DNA from: CAWIHA01 sp963835855
GTDB taxonomy: Bacteria > Acidobacteriota > Terriglobia > Bryobacterales > Bryobacteraceae
Assembly: GCA_963835855.1 (NCBI GenBank)
Contig: CAWIHA010000018.1
Location: 186,001-250,000 of the forward strand
Length of the DNA: 64,000 bases
Reading direction: 5' to 3'
Below are positions 1 to 8,739 of this stretch, one piece after another (the stretch's first letter is position 1; each line of letters begins with the position of its first letter). The notes beneath the pieces were generated by a model. The model had not been told where the DNA came from. It saw only the letters and a program-made list of their open reading frames with translations, and did not search any database. Made by a program: the position numbers and the translations under genes.

Positions 1-1365
1 TCGCGACCCTCGTGCCGTTCGCGATCTACAGCGTGAGCTCGGCCGGGGCGGGGACGGTGCCGACCATCGCCGTCTATGTCGCCCTGCTGGTGTGCCTGAT
101 CCCGACCACCATCGGCGGGCTGCTCTCGGCCATCGGCATCGCCGGCATGGACCGTGTGATGCAGCACAACGTGCTGGCGATGAGCGGCAAGGCCGTGGAA
201 GCCGCGGGCGACGTGAACACGCTGCTGCTGGACAAGACAGGCACCATCACGCTGGGCAACCGGCAGGCGGTGGCTTTCCTGCCGGTGGATGGCGTGCACC
301 GACAGCGAACTTGCCGATGCCGCTCAGCTTTCCAGCCTCGCCGACGAAACGCCGGAGGGCCGGTCGATTGTGGTTCTTGCGAAGCAGAAATACAATTTGC
401 GCGGCCGCGAGGTCTCCGAGCACAACGCGCAGTTCATCCCGTTCTCGGCCTACACGCGCATGAGCGGCGTGGACATCGACGGCAGGCGCCTGCGGAAAGG
501 AGCCACCGACGCGATCGTCAGCTTCGTCAAGGAGCAGGGCGGACCGGTCCCCCCGAGCGTTACCGAGCTGTCTGACCGGATTTCGCGGACCGGCGGCACG
601 CCGCTTGCGGTCGCCGATGGCCCGAGACTGCTCGGCATCATTCATCTCAAGGACATCGTCAAAGGCGGCATGAAGGAGCGCATCGCGCAGTTGCGGGCGA
701 TGGGGATTCGTTCCGTGATGGTCACCGGCGACAACCCGCTGACGGCGGCGGCGATAGCCTCGGAAGCGGGTGTGGACGACTTTCTCGCGCAGGCGACCCC
801 GAAGGACAAGCTCGAGTACATCCGCAAGGAACAGGCCGGCGGCGCGCATGGTGGCGATGACCGGAGACGGCACGAACGACGCTCCGGCGCTCGCGCAGGC
901 CGACGTCGGGCTGGCCATGAACACCGGGACGACGGCGGCGCACGAGGCGGGCAACATGGTGGATCTCGACAGCAACCCAACCAAGCTGATCGAGGTGGTC
1001 GCCATCGGGAAGCAGTTGCTCATTACGCGCGGCGCGCTTGACGACGTTCTCGATCATGAACGACGTATCCAAATACTTCGCGATCATTCCGGCGATGTTC
1101 ATGGCGACTTATCCGGCGCTTGCGAAGCTCAACATCATGCACCTGCGCACGTCCGCAGAGCGCCGTGCTCGCCGCGGTGATCTTCAACGCGCTGATCATC
1201 GTCGCGCTGGTGCCGCTGGCGCTGCGGGGCGTGAAATACAGGCCGCAGAGCGCGGCCGGAATGTTGCGGCGAAACCTCTGGATTTACGGAGTGGGCGGCT
1301 TTATCGCCCCCTTCCCCTGTATCTGGTTCATCGACCGGGTTCTGGGTTTGTTACAGCTGGCCTAA
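1..1365 (+). pseudogene. kdpB: Potassium-transporting ATPase subunit B, 5'-truncated and frameshifted
   Basis: P-type ATPase subunit that phosphorylates itself and powers K+ uptake by the inner-membrane KdpFABC complex. The window starts inside the gene. The phosphorylation loop DKTGTIT (about 234-250), the GDNPLTAAAIA segment and the hinge motif TGDGTNDAPAL are all present, followed by the C-terminal membrane helices, but in five successive reading frames. Each change is repaired by removing one base, near 297, 844, 1040 and 1152. Between these points the protein is very well conserved, so this is either a very recent pseudogene or a consensus error. The stop (TAA, 1363) is followed by an AGGAGA ribosome site and kdpC. 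Identity is certain; functional status is open. Confidence 0.93.
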
Positions 1366-1375
1366 GGAGAGACAC

Positions 1376-1956
1376 ATGTGGCAGCAGATCGTTCCAGGAT
1401 TTCGAATGATGTTGGTCTTGACGATTTTGACTGGCTTGATCTATCCGGGAGTCGTCACCGGGCTTTGCAGGATTTTCTTTCGCGACCAGGCGAACGGCAG
1501 CTTGATCTCGCCAACGGCCAGGTGGTCGGCTCCCGACTGATCGGCCAGAACTTCAAAAGGCCGGAGTACTTTCACCCGCGGCCGTCCGCTGCAGGTAACG
1601 ACGGATATGACCCGACCAATTCCGGGCCGGCAAACCATGGCCCTACGAATCAAAAGCTGATTGACCGGGTGAAAGATTCCGTGGCCGCCTTTCGGAAGGC
1701 CAATCCCGATTATACCGGCCCGATTCCAGCCGACTTGGTGACGACATCCGCCAGCGGTCTCGATCCAGACATCAGCCCCGCTTCGGCGGAGGCGCAGGCC
1801 ACCCGGGTCGCCAAAGCGCGCGGCATCGCCGTAAAACAGGTTCGGGATCTGATCGCGCAGCACACGCAAGGTCGCGACCTCGGTTTTCTAGGCGAGCCGC
1901 GGGTGAATATTCTGGCTCTCAACCTCGCATTGGACCGGCGGTTCCCACCAAGATAG
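1376..1956 (+). pseudogene. kdpC: Potassium-transporting ATPase subunit C, frameshifted
   Basis: KdpC is the single-span accessory subunit of KdpFABC. It starts at ATG 1376 after an AGGAGA site, 10 bases beyond the kdpB stop. The N-terminus carries the expected membrane helix (LVLTILTGLIYPGVVTGL), then the family motifs GQVVGSRLIGQNF, YFHPRPSAAG and DPDISPASAEAQ, and ends FLGEPRVNILALNLALD. Total length is about 193 residues, normal for KdpC. One base is missing near 1510 (between ANGSLIS and ANGQVV), so residues 1-45 and the rest lie in different frames. The operon order kdpB-kdpC is standard. Confidence 0.92.
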
Positions 1957-1988
1957 CGCCAGCAGAACTGCGCAGGGAGAAAGATTGC

Positions 1989-3567
1989 ATGTCGCAGCGA
2001 AGATTGAGATTGCGTCTGTCGATCGCCGTTCTATGCGCCTGTTGGGTTCAGGCACCCGCCCGCGCCCAGACAACAGCATCCGGTCAGGGAACGCCAGCTC
2101 CTCTGACCGAGCGGGAAAAGCTGTTGCTGGAGCGCATTGATAAGCTGGAGCAACGCCTGGCTGCGCTGGAGGCTGCCGTGAAGCCGTCGTCCGCCGTGCC
2201 GGCGCCTTCGATGACCCCAGCGGTTGCTGTCGCGAAGGCCCAGCCGGGTGCAAGCGAGCCTGTGGCTCCGCCGCCTCAGGCCGCCCGGCCCGAAAAAGAA
2301 GCAAGCGGCGGAGCCGTTTGCCTTCGCGGACTTCACTTGGTTAAACGGCAACAGCCGTACGAAGGAGTCGCCCCTGGATACAAAAGTCTTTACAGGTGAA
2401 TTCAGGGCCGACACAAGCTACATCTATGACTTTGCCCATCCCCAGGATCACACTCTCGGCGGAACAACCGAGAGCGGCCGAACGGGCGAAGTGCAGGTCC
2501 AGCAGTTGGGCATTGGCGGAGACTTCCACTGGGATAATGTTCGCGGGAGGCTGATGACGCAGTTTGGCATGTACTCCACGATGACGCCGCGGAATGACGC
2601 CAGCCCCGGGCTGGGCCAATGGGACCTCTCCGATGCCTACCGCTACCTTTCCGAGGCATATGGCGGGTACCACTTCGACAAATTACACGGAATCAACGTC
2701 GATGCTGGGATCTTCATGTCGTACGTTGGCCTTTTTAGTTACTATAACTTCGATAATTGGGCCTACCAGCCGTCGTATGTTTCTTCCAACACGCCATGGT
2801 TCTTCAACGGTGTGCGGGTCCAGATTTTCCCCACCGACAAGCTGAAGATTGAGCCCTGGTTCATCAATGGATGGCAGTCGTATGGAAAGTTCAACCGGAG
2901 GCCTGGGATTGGGGCGCAGATTCTGTGGCGCCCAAATGGCTCTATTGCGGTGATCGGCAATCAATACGGTGTTGGCACGGACACACTGGGCGTCCCCAAC
3001 CGCACCCGCTATCACACCGACGACAGCATCGAGGTCAAATACTACGATGAGCCGTTAAGGCCCTTGGACAAAGCAGCCTTTTCGTTGACCATCGATGCGG
3101 GATGCGAAAGCGGTGGCGGAGTAAGTTGCTTTGGCAACCGCCCAGGGGGTCCCAAGCAATCCTTCCTGGGTGCTATGTTGTACAACCGCCTCTGGTTCCA
3201 CAGGGACCTCTTTGGTCTCACAATCGGTGGCGGGGCCATGAATAATCCAGGACGCTACCTCGTGCTCCTGCCTCCGATCAACGGCGCCACAGCGATCTCC
3301 GGGACTCCCTATTTCACTGAAAATCCAGGGGACCCGTTCAAAGCTTGGGATGCTTCAATCACCTTCGATTACATGCCCAAACAGTTCGTGACTTTCCGTT
3401 TCGAATTCGATCACCGCGCGGCGAATGTGCCGTATTTCGCCGGACCAGGTGGCATGACACCTCCGGGCGGCAATACGGGTTCACCCGCCTCATTGGTGCC
3501 AGGCTGGGCTCCGGATCTCCGCAAAACCGAGAACCGGATCAACATGGCCGTGCTTGTCAAACTCTAG
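1989..3567 (+). pseudogene. Outer-membrane beta-barrel porin (OmpL/bbp2-like), frameshifted
   Basis: Starts at ATG 1989 after GGGAGA. It has a signal peptide (about residues 1-26, ending ARAQ), a short coiled coil (EREKLLLERIDKLEQRLAALE), a proline/alanine linker, then a barrel of about 420 residues with alternating aromatic strands (FTWLNGN, GGDFHWDNVRGRL, FRFEFDHR) and a C-terminal NMAVLVKL, typical of a last outer-membrane strand. The frame changes by one inserted base near the A-run at 2293-2297, so the signal peptide and barrel are in different frames. It resembles the acidobacterial/planctomycete outer-membrane beta-barrel proteins found beside kdp genes. A role in K+ entry across the outer membrane is inference from position. 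Confidence 0.7.
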
Positions 3568-3707
3568 TTCTGGCGCGCAGTATCGCGGGCGCGCCGCAGA
3601 TGATCCTCGCAATCAACTCCCGGGTGTGAGGCTGAGACCGGCGCCGCCCCCGTTCAACCCGGCAGCCGCCTGCTGCTACACTGCCAGTGAGAGGATCTCG
3701 AGCGATC

Positions 3708-4823
3708 GTGGCCATCAGCGCGGAGAGCCGTCCGGACCCGGACCAACTTTTGAGGCAAGTCGAGGCCGCTGAAGCGCACCTGCACGGGGCAGTGCTCAAA
3801 GTGTTCCTGGGGTATGCTTCCGGTGTCGGTAAGTCATTCCGCATGCTCGACGAGGGCCGCCGGCGGAAGGAACGGGGGGAGGACGTCGTAATCGGCGCCC
3901 TGCAAAGCAAGAGAGATCCGGCACTGGACCACCTCGTGGAGCTTTTCGAAGTCATTCCACCCTTTGTATCTCCGGACGGGAGAGAGGCGCTGGATGTGGC
4001 GGCGATTCTCAAACGCCACCCGGAAGTCTGCCTGGTCGATGGGCTCGCGCAGGACAACCCCAGGCAAGCCCGCAATCGCAAGCGTTACCAGGATGTTCAG
4101 GACTTGCTGCGCGCCGGCATCAGCGTGGTGACCGCAATCAACTTGCAATACATAGAGGAATTGCGGCCCGGCGTTGAGCGGATTACCGGCAAGCATGTGT
4201 TGGAAACGGTCCCCAAGAGCTTCATCCTGTCGGCCGACGAGATCGAAGTGGTAGATGTCGCGGCTGAGCAGTTGCTGGAACGCATTGGGCGGCAGCCCGA
4301 CGAGCGCTCGGCGGCTGAGGAGCGGCGCCGTCTCTCGGAGCTCCGGGAGATCGCCCTGCTGGTGGCGGCCGAAGTCGTTGACTACCAACTCGCCACTTAC
4401 ATCAGAGACCACGGAATCGAGCAACCGTTTTCCGCCCAAGAGCGCGTACTGGTTTGTTTGACGCCGCGCGCCGCCTTCAGGACCATGATCGACATCGGCA
4501 AGCGCATCGTGGATAGGTTCTACGGCGAATTGCATGTCATCTACGTCCAGCAGACCTCCATGAGCGCCGCTGACAAAACGATACTGGATGCGCAACTTTC
4601 TTATGCCCGTGAAGCCGGCGCCAACGTTGAGGTCCTCGCCTCCGAGGACCCGATGGAGGGCATCCTCCGGTTTGCGCGCCAATCGGGTATCACACAGATC
4701 TTCATTGGCCACAGCCTTCGCCACAGGTGGTGGAACCGTCTGTTTGGCAATCCTGTAGACCACCTGATCCGGCATGCCGAAGGGATCGACCTTTGCATAT
4801 TCCCGCATCGAGGTGAACCGTGA
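3708..4823 (+). CDS. KdpD-like sensor protein without kinase domain (copy 1)
   Basis: About 371 residues. The N-terminal KdpD osmosensor domain has a P-loop GYASGVGKS; a C-terminal universal-stress (Usp) domain follows (from about residue 250: RVLVCLTPRAAFRT, ending DLCIFPHRGEP). The histidine-kinase half and transmembrane helices of full KdpD (about 900 residues) are absent, as in known short KdpD proteins. The Walker B/AHTN region diverges from the family: VCLVDGLAQDN where copy 2 has VCLVDEFAHTN, so ATP hydrolysis may be lost. GTG 3708 was chosen; an in-frame GTG at 3687 is possible. The gene ends in a GTGA overlap with copy 2, implying translational coupling. Confidence 0.8.
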   Translation: MAISAESRPDPDQLLRQVEAAEAHLHGAVLKVFLGYASGVGKSFRMLDEGRRRKERGEDVVIGALQSKRDPALDHLVELFEVIPPFVSPDGREALDVAAILKRHPEVCLVDGLAQDNPRQARNRKRYQDVQDLLRAGISVVTAINLQYIEELRPGVERITGKHVLETVPKSFILSADEIEVVDVAAEQLLERIGRQPDERSAAEERRRLSELREIALLVAAEVVDYQLATYIRDHGIEQPFSAQERVLVCLTPRAAFRTMIDIGKRIVDRFYGELHVIYVQQTSMSAADKTILDAQLSYAREAGANVEVLASEDPMEGILRFARQSGITQIFIGHSLRHRWWNRLFGNPVDHLIRHAEGIDLCIFPHRGEP

Positions 4824-5947
4824 CCGCAAGCAAGCCCGCGTCCAGAGGAAAGCTGAAGATTCTGCTCGGTTACGCGGCCGGCGTCGGCAAGACCTACCAG
4901 ATGCTCGAAGACGGGCACCAACTCAAGGCGGCCGGCGCCGATGTCGTGATCGGCTACTTCGAGCCGCACGGGCGCCAACTGACCATCGTAAAAGCCCAGG
5001 GTCTCGAGACAATTCCGCGCCGCAGGGTCGAATACCGCGGGACTGCGTTCGAGGAAATGGACACGGACGCGATCATCCGGCGGCATCCGCAAGTCTGCTT
5101 GGTAGACGAGTTTGCTCACACGAATGTGCCTGGAACGGAACACGTGAAGCGATGGGAGGACGTCCTCACCTTGCTGGAAGCGGGCATCGATGTGATCACG
5201 ACCATGAACGTCCAGCATTTGGAGAGCCTGAACGACCAGGTGTTCCAGATGACCGGCGTGCGCGTGAGGGAAACGGTGCCCGATTGGGTCGTCAAGCAGG
5301 CGGATCAGGTGGTGATGATCGATCTGACGCCGAGGGCTCTGCTGAACCGGCTGGAAAGAGGCGTCGTCTACGCGCCCGATAAAGCGACGCAGGCCCTGCA
5401 AAATTTCTTCAAAGAATCGAACCTAGTCGCTTTGCGGGAAATGGCGCTAAGGCAAACCGCCCATGAGGTGGACATCCGCGAGGTGGATCCTGATCAATTT
5501 TGGCGGTCGGCCCGCAGCGGCGCGGCCGAAGGCGAGCCCGCCGAGCGAATTCTCGTGCACATCACCTCCCACCCCGCCACCGCGGTTCTCATCCGCCGGG
5601 CCTGGCGGATCGCCGAGTTCCTTCAGGCCGGCTGCTTTGCCATTTCGGTGCGATCGGCATCCGCGCGCTTGGCGCTGGGAGACGATCGCGCCATCGAGAA
5701 GCACCTGCGCTTCGCGCGTGATCTCCACATCGAGACTCGGGTTCTCGAAGGCGAGGATGAGGCGGGCACCCTGGTCGAATTTGCCCGGCTCAACAAGATC
5801 ACGCAGATATTCATCTCGCGGCCGCAATACAAGCCCTGGCAGCGTCTCTTCAGCACGAATCTCGTGCACAGAATCGTGCGTCTTGCCCCCGACATGCGGC
5901 TCATCATCGTGGCCGAGCGCCGGGCTTTGCGCGCTGAGCTATCCTGA
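4820..5947 (+). CDS. KdpD-like sensor protein without kinase domain (copy 2)
   Basis: 375 residues; starts at GTG 4820, overlapping the stop of the first copy. The KdpD N-domain is canonical: P-loop GYAAGVGKT, Walker B VCLVDEFAHTN, and ITTMNVQHLESLND. A Usp domain follows (ERILVHITSHPATAVLIRRA, ending APDMRLIIVAE). It has no transmembrane segment, no histidine-kinase core and no KdpE partner in the window. Together with kdpBC this suggests cytosolic c-di-AMP/ATP-type sensing that acts on the transporter or on a kinase encoded elsewhere; that role is inferred. Confidence 0.85.
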   Translation: MTASKPASRGKLKILLGYAAGVGKTYQMLEDGHQLKAAGADVVIGYFEPHGRQLTIVKAQGLETIPRRRVEYRGTAFEEMDTDAIIRRHPQVCLVDEFAHTNVPGTEHVKRWEDVLTLLEAGIDVITTMNVQHLESLNDQVFQMTGVRVRETVPDWVVKQADQVVMIDLTPRALLNRLERGVVYAPDKATQALQNFFKESNLVALREMALRQTAHEVDIREVDPDQFWRSARSGAAEGEPAERILVHITSHPATAVLIRRAWRIAEFLQAGCFAISVRSASARLALGDDRAIEKHLRFARDLHIETRVLEGEDEAGTLVEFARLNKITQIFISRPQYKPWQRLFSTNLVHRIVRLAPDMRLIIVAERRALRAELS

Positions 5948-5975
5948 GCCGCCCGGTCTGCGCGTCTGGAGATCG

Positions 5976-6210
5976 GTACGCGTTCGGTGAACCCATGTTG
6001 AGGCGTTCACGTGAGCGCGGTGCCGGGGCGGAACGGTATCAGGCAGTAGCCGTCGCCTGGGCGGCCAGCCACTTGTCGGGCAGCAGCTCTTCAGTACGCG
6101 TTCGGTGAACCCATGTTGAGGCGTTCACGTGAGCGCGGTGCCGGGGCGGAACGGTATCAGGCAGTAGCCGTCGCCTGGGCGGCCAGCCACTTGTCGGGCA
6201 GCAGCTCTTC
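5976..6210. repeat. Tandem direct repeat at the IS66 end (2 x 117 bp, period 118)
   Basis: Bases 5976-6092 are repeated without a visible mismatch at 6094-6210, separated by one base. Each unit begins with the element's terminal repeat (GTACGCGTTCGGTGAACCC) and runs into the last codons of the tnpC transposase, so the distal copy is a duplicated piece of the IS end carrying a 3' stub of tnpC. It could reflect one-ended transposition, slippage or an assembly artefact. Confidence 0.9.
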
Positions 6211-7689
6211 GAGCCGGTTCTGCGGGTGAGCGCTGATGCGCGCGAACACGTCGCGTAGGTAGGCGAACGGATCAGCGCGATGCCGCTTGGCGCTGGCGAC
6301 GAGACTGCTCAGCGCCGTCGCCGTATGTCCGCCGTTGTCGCTTCCAAAGAAGGTCCAGTTGCGCCGGCCCACCGCGACCCCGCGCAGGCTGCGCTCGGCC
6401 GCGTTGTTGTCGATCTCCAGGTCGCCGTCCTCGGCGTAACGAACCAGCGCGTCCCAATTCGACAACGTGTAGGCCATGGCCTGCGCGATGGGACTCTTCG
6501 GCAGCACCCGCGGCCGCTCGCGTTCCAGGTAGGCCTTCAGATCGTCCAAGAGCGGCCGTGAGCGCTCCTGGCGCAAGGCCAGCCGCGCCGCGGCGTCCAA
6601 CTGGCTCTCCCGCGCCTCGCGCTCCACATCGTACAGCAGATGGATGTAAGCCAGCACCACCATCGAACGCATCACGTCCGACGACTCGGCCTCAAAGTAC
6701 TTCCGCCTTGCGTGCGCCATGCACGCGACCTCGGTTACCCCGCGGTCGGGCTCTTTATAGATGTGGTCGTAGCCGGAGTACGCGTCCGCCTGCAGATAGC
6801 CGTGAAAGTCCTTCAGAAACTCATCCGGTCCGTCCCGGCTGCGATTCGGCGTGTAGTCGTACACCGTGTAGGGATGCTCCGCGTCGCCGACGTAAGTCCA
6901 GATCCGTCCGGTGCGCGTCCGCGGCAACTCCGGATCCAGCACCGGCACCGGCGTGTCATCGGTCTGCACCACCTTCGAACTGAGGGCCTGCCGCTTCATC
7001 AACTGGTAGAGCGGATCGACCAGTTCGGCGCAGTCCCGCATCCATCCGCACATGGTCTGCCGCGAAAGCTCCACGCCCTGCCGGGCAAAGATCGATTCCT
7101 GGCGGTTGAGCGGAAGATGGTCGCCAAACTTGCTGACTGCCACATGTGCCAGCAGCCCCGGTCCCGCCAGGCCCTTCTCGATCGGCGCCGCCGGCTTTTC
7201 CGCCGTGACCACCGTGCAGCCCTTCGGACAGGCGTATTTCTGGCAGGCGTCCTCGATCACCTCGAGCGAGGCCGGCACATACTCCAACTGCTCGCGAATA
7301 TCCTCGCCGATGTGTTTCAGCTCGCCGTGACACTGGGGGCAACGCCGCTGGGCTTCGGGCAGCTCGTACACCACGCGCCGCCGCTGGAGCGATTTCGGCA
7401 AGGGCTGCCGTCCATGTCCCTGGAGAGCGCGCCGTGGTTCAGCCGCGACTGGCTTCGGCTCCGGCGGCGGCTCCTGACCGATGCCGGCGATCTGGGCCGC
7501 GAACATGAACAACTGGTTCTCGTCCACCCGCTCGCGTTTCTGCCCGTAGCGGTGGCGGAGTAACTGCTGGAGCCAGTGCCGGACCCGCTGGAGTTCGCGC
7601 TCCTTGGCCGCCAGCTGCGCCAGCGCGCGCAGCAGCATCTGCTGCAGCGCGGCCGCGTCCTGGGGCAGGTTCTTGGGATCGATCTCCAC
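6157..7689 (-). CDS. tnpC: IS66 family transposase TnpC
   Basis: 510 residues, full length for the family. From the N-terminus: leucine-rich coiled coil, IS66 zinc-binding region (CPQCHGEL ... CPKGC), then the DDE core with VVQTDDTPVPVLD, the AYSGYDHIY aspartate, and the C-terminal EIDNNAAERSLRGVAVGRR block carrying the catalytic glutamate. The reading frame is intact. The likely start is GTG 7689, immediately downstream of a nested hairpin, with no clear ribosome-binding site. The last 54 bases are duplicated at 6039-6092. Confidence 0.93.
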   Translation of the reverse strand: MEIDPKNLPQDAAALQQMLLRALAQLAAKERELQRVRHWLQQLLRHRYGQKRERVDENQLFMFAAQIAGIGQEPPPEPKPVAAEPRRALQGHGRQPLPKSLQRRRVVYELPEAQRRCPQCHGELKHIGEDIREQLEYVPASLEVIEDACQKYACPKGCTVVTAEKPAAPIEKGLAGPGLLAHVAVSKFGDHLPLNRQESIFARQGVELSRQTMCGWMRDCAELVDPLYQLMKRQALSSKVVQTDDTPVPVLDPELPRTRTGRIWTYVGDAEHPYTVYDYTPNRSRDGPDEFLKDFHGYLQADAYSGYDHIYKEPDRGVTEVACMAHARRKYFEAESSDVMRSMVVLAYIHLLYDVEREARESQLDAAARLALRQERSRPLLDDLKAYLERERPRVLPKSPIAQAMAYTLSNWDALVRYAEDGDLEIDNNAAERSLRGVAVGRRNWTFFGSDNGGHTATALSSLVASAKRHRADPFAYLRDVFARISAHPQNRLEELLPDKWLAAQATATA

Positions 7690-7718
7690 GAGTAAGTAGT
7701 AAGTTACTAGACTTACTC
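7690..7718 (-). promoter_or_regulatory. Nested hairpin abutting the tnpC start
   Basis: GAGTAAGT (7690-7697) pairs with ACTTACTC (7711-7718), and inside it AGTAA pairs with TTACT (7698-7708), giving a 13-pair stem with a small bulge. It sits directly in front of the GTG start of tnpC, where a Shine-Dalgarno sequence would be expected. Structure-controlled or coupled translation of the transposase is an inference. Confidence 0.45.
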
Positions 7719-7751
7719 GATTCTGTCAACAGAAAAGAACAACAGGTGGGA

Positions 7752-8138
7752 TTATTGTTGTAACGGCTCTGGCCCCGCGCGATCCTCGCCCGCCGCCGGC
7801 AACACGAAGCGTTTTCTTCTCCGCCCTTTGCTCAGATCGATGCCTTCCAGCAGCACCCCCAGCTCCCAGGCCGCGATCTCCCGCCGTCCCGTCTGGGCGA
7901 ACGGAAACTGGAAGGTCCCCGCCTCCAGCCGCTTGTACCAGATCACCCAGCCGTCCCGGCCCCAGTACAGAATCTTCAGCCGGTCGCTGCGTTTGTTCGA
8001 GAACACCAGCAGATGGCCCGAAAACGGATTGCAGCGGATGATGTGCTCGGCCATCATCGACAGACCGTCGAAGCTGCGCCGCATGTCGCAGGCCACCGTG
8101 CACAGGTACACCTTGATGGCGGCGGGAAAGCTCAGCAT
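7752..8138 (-). CDS. tnpB: IS66 accessory protein TnpB
   Basis: 128 residues. It carries the family hallmarks VACDMRRSFDGLS near the N-terminus, NPFSGHLLVFSNKRSDRLKILYW in the middle and WYKRLEAGTF near the C-terminus. It is required for IS66 transposition, but its biochemical role is not settled. Its ATG overlaps the tnpA stop (ATGCTGA), the usual coupling in IS66. The tail after residue 115 is arginine-rich. Confidence 0.92.
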   Translation of the reverse strand: MLSFPAAIKVYLCTVACDMRRSFDGLSMMAEHIIRCNPFSGHLLVFSNKRSDRLKILYWGRDGWVIWYKRLEAGTFQFPFAQTGRREIAAWELGVLLEGIDLSKGRRRKRFVLPAAGEDRAGPEPLQQ

Positions 8139-8363
8139 CCCGGCTCGTCCAGCGCCGCCAGCACCGACCGCAACGTCGCCTCATCGACGCCTTTGGCGAT
8201 CCGCAGCCGGCTTGGTGGCCAGGTGCCGCTGCCACCAGTAGAACTGGCTCTCGTGCAGCTTGCGCTGGCGGCAGAACTCGCGGATCGACAGGCCGCTCCG
8301 CGCGGCGTCGTGAATCGCCTTCCGCCAAAACCGCGCCTTCTCCTGGTCCGGCTTGTGCCCCAC
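8132..8363 (-). pseudogene. tnpA: IS66 accessory protein TnpA, frameshifted
   Basis: Begins at 8363 as a helix-turn-helix protein (ARSGLSIREFCRQRKLHES, QFYWWQRHLA), then loses frame near 8200-8225. The remainder (AKGVDEATLRSVLAALDEPGC) is in the next frame and ends at 8132, overlapping the tnpB start. One extra base accounts for the shift. Either the element is defective, or expression needs a frameshift, or the base is a consensus error. Confidence 0.75.
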
Positions 8364-8482
8364 GTGCTACCTCCTCGGCTCTTGATCGCGAAACGTGCGC
8401 GCGCCACGGCCACGCCTCGCCAACATGAGGAAGTATGGACCCTCAGTTCAGAATCCGGAAGATGGGTTCACCGGACGCGTAC

Positions 8483-8719
8483 GGTACAACGAGCCTGCCT
8501 GTGGGAACGGGATACGTGGCGGAGTACTGCTTCATAAAAGCGAACGGACAGGACTTGGCGACGAATCCCGTTTTCGATTCGGCTGATGATTTCAAGCGGG
8601 CATTCACAAAGGCGTTCCAGGAGTATAACCCAGGTAAGCGTGGGTATGGCGCGGACGTTACGGGTTTTGCACCGCAATACCTGCCCATTCCAGCGACCGC
8701 AATTTTTTCCGGCCAGTAG
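8483..8719 (+). pseudogene. 3' remnant of a gene cut by the IS66 right end
   Basis: An open frame enters from the IS66 terminal repeat and runs to TAG 8717. The chromosomal part encodes about 78 residues (GTGYVAEYCFIKANGQDL ... FAPQYLPIPATAIFSGQ). Any start codon available today (8435) lies inside the IS. I do not recognise the family. It precedes 8740 by 20 bases and may once have been the first gene of that unit. Confidence 0.45.
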
Positions 8720-8739
8720 AGAACAACAGGGAGAAAGAC

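Larger units (their letters stand above)
5976..8482 (-). mobile_element. IS66-family insertion sequence
   Basis: The three-gene layout tnpA-tnpB-tnpC on the minus strand is diagnostic of IS66. The ends are 21-bp inverted repeats with one mismatch: GTACGCGTTCGGTGAACCC at 5976 (and again at 6094), and the reverse complement at 8462-8482 (GTACGCGTCCGGTGAACCC read on the minus strand). IS66 elements normally begin GTAAGCG. No 8-bp target duplication is visible (flanks ggagatcg and ggtacaac), perhaps because the left end was rearranged together with the 118-bp duplication. The right end lies inside an open frame that continues to 8719, so the insertion interrupted something. Confidence 0.88.

Noticed and set aside
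5960..8490. 8-bp target duplication flanking the IS66 element
   Set aside because: The flanking octamers (ggagatcg, ggtacaac) do not match, and the duplicated left end gives no match either.
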